Origin: CAUZIB01 sp963663925
Lineage (GTDB): Bacteria; Acidobacteriota; Vicinamibacteria; Vicinamibacterales; UBA8438
Direction of reading: 5' to 3'
DNA length: 64,000 nucleotides
Assembly (NCBI GenBank): GCA_965237405.1
Contig: OZ250139.1
Location: 1,798,001-1,862,000, forward strand
Shown here: positions 61,319-64,000 of the stretch, one piece after another
How positions within the stretch are numbered: position 1 is the first letter of the stretch
Layout: each line of letters starts with the position of its first letter
Made by a program: the position numbers and the translations under genes
Notes under the pieces: model-generated
Database searches by the model: none
Seen by the model: the letters and a program-made list of their open reading frames with translations, nothing else
What the model was told of the DNA's origin: nothing

Positions 61319-63184
61319 ATGCCAGAATCAGAAGTCATCATTGGTATCGGAGGCGCAGCCGGCGACGGCACGGCCTCCGCGGGCAACACCCTGGTACTGT
61401 CCATGGCCAGGCAGGGCATCGCTGGGTACGGTTACAACAGTTACCAGTCGGTCATTCGCGGTGGGCATTCCTGGCTGCGGCTCCGGTTCTCTGCCAAGAA
61501 ACCACTCAATCACGGTGACCAGGTCGATGTGTGCATCGCGCTCAACCAAGATTCGCTCGATCGGCACCTGCAGGAGCTGCAACCGGGTGGCGTCTGTCTC
61601 TACAACGGCGCCAAGTTCCAGCCAAGCTACGAACCGCCGACCGGCGTGCAACTGTGCGGGCTGCCGGTGCCCGACCTTGCGCCGGACTCGGTCAAGCTTC
61701 CCGTCATGCAGAACACTGTGGCCGTCGGGGCGGCGGTGCAGTTGATGGGCCTGGAATTCGAGACGCTCGCAGCCGTGTTTGAGACAACCTTCGCCAAGAA
61801 GCCGGCGGTCGTCCAGCAGAACGTCGAGGCGGCCCGGAATGGCTATGACTACGCCGCCAAGAACTTCCAGCCGCTCGAGGCCAAGCTCCATCGGACCGAC
61901 CAGACGTGGGCCCAGTGTTCAGGCAACGACCTCCTGGCGATGGGTGCCGCCCTGGCCGGCTGCAAGTTCTACGTCGCCTACCCGATGAGCCCCGCCACGC
62001 ACATTCTGGAGTGGTTCGCGAACCACGCAAAGCGGCTCGGCATCTGTGTCCGGCAGGTCGAGGACGAGATCTCGGTCGTCAACATGTGTATCGGGGCCAA
62101 CCACATGGGAGTGCGCGGGATGTGCGCGACGTCCGGTGGGGGGTTTGCGCTGATGACCGAAGCGATCGGCATGGCGGCCATCTACGAGACCCCGGCGGTC
62201 ATCATCAACGTCATGCGGGCCGGGCCGTCTACCGGCGTGCCCACCAAGACCGAGCAGGCCGACCTGAACCAGGCCTTCGGCGCCAGCCAGGGCGACTTCC
62301 AGCGTGTCGTGCTTGCCCCGATCAGCATGGGGGACTGCTTCGTGACCCCTTCAGTGGCGTTCGATGTGGCGGACAAGTATCAAATCCCGGTCCTGATCCT
62401 GGCGGACCTGCTCCTGTGCGAAGGGAGTGAGACGGTCGCCACTGATGTCCTGAACGTCGATTTCACGATTGACCGCGGCGAGCTGATCACCACGGCCGAC
62501 GGGTCACATCAGGAGCCATATCTGCGGTACAAGAACACGCCGTCGGGTATTTCGCCACGGGCGATCCCGGGGCTCCCGGGGCATCTGTATGTGTCGGGCA
62601 CGGACGAACACGACGAAGACGGTGTGCTGTTGAGCGACGTCTTCACCGACCCGATCCGGCGCAAGAAAATGGTCGACAAGCGGCACCGCAAGATGGCCAC
62701 GATTCTCCGAGACTTGCCGGCCCCGATCCTGGAGGGCCCGGCCGACGCCGAGACCACCCTGCTCGGATGGGGCTCCACGTGGGGGGTCATCAAGGAAGCG
62801 GCCGAGCGGCTCGTGGCCGATGGCGTCTCGGTGAATCATCTCCAAATCAAGACCATGATGCCACTGCATGGCAACGAAATCGCTGCCGTCGTGGAGAAGA
62901 GCCAGCGGCTCATCATCATCGAGAACAACCACAGCGGTCAGTTCGCCCGGCATCTGCGGGCGGAGACCGGAATCGTGGCGAACGGACACATCCGGAAGTA
63001 CGACGGCGAGCCGTTTGAACCGAAGCACATCGTGTCTGCCGTCAACGACATCATCGCCGGTCAAGAGGTCGTCGACGTACTGTCGACCGAGCCAGGCTGG
63101 CGAACTGACCATCCCACCGGAACGAGTGGTCCGTGGGAGGGATTGCAACAGGTCACACAGCCTGATGTTCCCATCAAGACGTGA
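61319..63184 (+). CDS. korA: 2-oxoacid:ferredoxin oxidoreductase, fused gamma-alpha subunit (KorA-like)
   Basis: This subunit works with KorB to convert a 2-oxoacid (probably 2-oxoglutarate) and CoA to acyl-CoA and CO2, reducing ferredoxin. The N-terminal gamma domain (about 1-190) starts VIIGIGGAAGDGTASAGNTL; the alpha domain follows (YVAYPMSPATHILEWFANHA, EDEISVVNMCIGANHMGVRG, ATSGGGFALMTEAIGMAA). A transketolase-C-like domain lies near 480-600 (WGSTWGVIKEAAERLVADGV). The 621-aa fused form is common for KorA of aerobes. korB follows by 10 nt. Confidence 0.9.
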   Translation: MPESEVIIGIGGAAGDGTASAGNTLVLSMARQGIAGYGYNSYQSVIRGGHSWLRLRFSAKKPLNHGDQVDVCIALNQDSLDRHLQELQPGGVCLYNGAKFQPSYEPPTGVQLCGLPVPDLAPDSVKLPVMQNTVAVGAAVQLMGLEFETLAAVFETTFAKKPAVVQQNVEAARNGYDYAAKNFQPLEAKLHRTDQTWAQCSGNDLLAMGAALAGCKFYVAYPMSPATHILEWFANHAKRLGICVRQVEDEISVVNMCIGANHMGVRGMCATSGGGFALMTEAIGMAAIYETPAVIINVMRAGPSTGVPTKTEQADLNQAFGASQGDFQRVVLAPISMGDCFVTPSVAFDVADKYQIPVLILADLLLCEGSETVATDVLNVDFTIDRGELITTADGSHQEPYLRYKNTPSGISPRAIPGLPGHLYVSGTDEHDEDGVLLSDVFTDPIRRKKMVDKRHRKMATILRDLPAPILEGPADAETTLLGWGSTWGVIKEAAERLVADGVSVNHLQIKTMMPLHGNEIAAVVEKSQRLIIIENNHSGQFARHLRAETGIVANGHIRKYDGEPFEPKHIVSAVNDIIAGQEVVDVLSTEPGWRTDHPTGTSGPWEGLQQVTQPDVPIKT

Positions 63185-63194
63185 GGATGCAACG

Positions 63195-64000
63195 ATGTCA
63201 CCTTCAGCAACAGTAGTAGATGTCAAGGTCAAGGATTTCAAACCGGCGGTGCACCCAGACTGGTGTCCGGGCTGTGGTGACTTCGGCGTGCTCACCGCGC
63301 TCTATCAAGCCTGCGCCCAGCTGCAGATCCAACCCCACAATCTCATGGTGATCTCAGGTATCGGATGTTCCTCCAACCTGCCCGGTTTCATCCAGTCGTA
63401 TGGCGCTCACACCCTGCACGGGCGGCTTTTGCCGTTCGCGACCGGCTGCAAGCTGGCCAACCAGGAGATGACCATCATCGGCACAGGCGGTGACGGTGAC
63501 GGGTATGGCATCGGTCTCAACCACTTCATCCAGGCGATGCGCCGGAACATCGATGTGACCTACATCGTAATGAACAACGAGATCTATGGACTGACGACCG
63601 GCCAGGTCTCTCCCACCAGCGAGACCGGGATGAAAACCAAGACTAGCCCGCACGGCAACCTAGAGGGAATGCTCAACCCGATGGCGCTGGCAATGGCGGC
63701 CGGGTGTGGTTTCGTGGCTCGCGGGTTCAGCGCCCAGGTGAAGCATCTGGTGGAGCTGTACAAGGCAGGCATCGAGCACAAGGGGTTCGCGGTGATCGAT
63801 GTGTTCAGTCCCTGTGTTACCTTCAACAAGCTCAATACGTATCAATACTTCCGCGACCGCGTCTACAAACTCGAGGACACGGACCACGACACCAGCAGCT
63901 TCCACGCCGCCATGGACAAGGCGCTGGAGTGGGACCCGAAGATCCCGATCGGACTCTTCTACCGCAACCCTGATCCGAGGCCGCCACTCGATGCGCTCGA
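63195..64000 (+). CDS. korB: 2-oxoacid:ferredoxin oxidoreductase, beta subunit (KorB-like), partial
   Basis: The beta subunit binds thiamine diphosphate and an Fe-S cluster. The start MSPSATVVDVKVKDFKPAVH is followed by DWCPGCGDFGVL, which supplies CxxC, and GIGCSSNLPGF. The TPP motif is GTGGDGDGYGIGLNHFIQAM, leading to MNNEIYGLTTGQVSPTSE. The reading frame is open at the window's end, so the C-terminus is missing. ATG 63195 lies 10 nt after the korA stop. Confidence 0.92.
   Translation, partial: MSPSATVVDVKVKDFKPAVHPDWCPGCGDFGVLTALYQACAQLQIQPHNLMVISGIGCSSNLPGFIQSYGAHTLHGRLLPFATGCKLANQEMTIIGTGGDGDGYGIGLNHFIQAMRRNIDVTYIVMNNEIYGLTTGQVSPTSETGMKTKTSPHGNLEGMLNPMALAMAAGCGFVARGFSAQVKHLVELYKAGIEHKGFAVIDVFSPCVTFNKLNTYQYFRDRVYKLEDTDHDTSSFHAAMDKALEWDPKIPIGLFYRNPDPRPPLDAL

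Noticed and set aside
1..64000. CRISPR arrays, rRNA genes, complete tRNA genes, replication origin
   Set aside because: No regularly spaced repeats, no rRNA-like sequence, no complete cloverleaf and no DnaA-box cluster were found on reading both strands.

Overview
The window is a high-GC bacterial chromosome segment. The gene set (gliding-type ABC exporter with a GldG-like subunit, peptidase-MA/propeller/barrel protein, DUF3014, YceI, tannase-like lipoprotein, KorAB, many IS relics) suggests an Acidobacteriota member, perhaps of the Vicinamibacteria. That is an inference from gene content; no rRNA or universal marker is present.

Layout. (1) 0.5-5.2 kb: an ABC exporter operon (ATPase, permease, GldG-like protein, frameshifted DUF4340 protein). 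(2) About 5.2-29 kb: a mobile-element graveyard. It holds intact and broken IS elements of IS110, IS5, integrase-core (IS481/IS3-like), IS1 and IS3 types, a tyrosine integrase beside the 3' half of a tRNA-Arg gene, two integrase relics, a split serine resolvase, a 120-bp MITE-like repeat in two copies, and an ORF-less group II intron cut in domain V by an IS. Surviving cargo includes cytochrome P460, an HNH nuclease, a class A PBP, an amidohydrolase and a broken serine hydrolase. Two ORFs are in-frame chimeras formed by IS insertion. (3) 28.6-40.5 kb: mostly chromosomal genes (alpha-hydroxy-acid oxidase, YceI, tannase-like esterase, CoA transferase, NadE, DUF3810 peptidase, a degenerate ABC ATPase). 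A truncated fdhD and a collapsed molybdopterin oxidoreductase suggest loss of a formate-dehydrogenase-like enzyme. (4) 40.5-45.4 kb: Fe-trafficking protein, ATP-grasp enzyme, radical SAM protein and POT peptide transporter. (5) 45.4-64 kb: DinB, hydrolases, TlpA, the large peptidase-MA protein, a TPR/aspartyl protease, ferredoxin-NuoB-NuoI, LipA, uracil-DNA glycosylase, LpdA, an M49 peptidase and KorAB (KorB runs off the end).

The most notable item is at 42193-43572 (minus). The radical SAM frame stops at TGA directly after ...EPWYC, but reading that TGA as selenocysteine continues as Ala-Glu-Pro and ends two bases before the ATP-grasp start. This reproduces a C-U-A-E-P tail. An 11-nt spacer and a small hairpin with a bulged U and a GGU loop, as in a bacterial SECIS, follow the TGA. 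The gene pair therefore looks like a selenoprotein radical SAM/ATP-grasp system of unknown function, with a peptide transporter gene just upstream on the same strand.

Several genes have a TANNNT box 6-9 nt before the start codon, which suggests widespread leaderless transcription and helped choose starts. Boundaries of decayed elements are approximate; all family calls were made by reading the sequence, not by database search.
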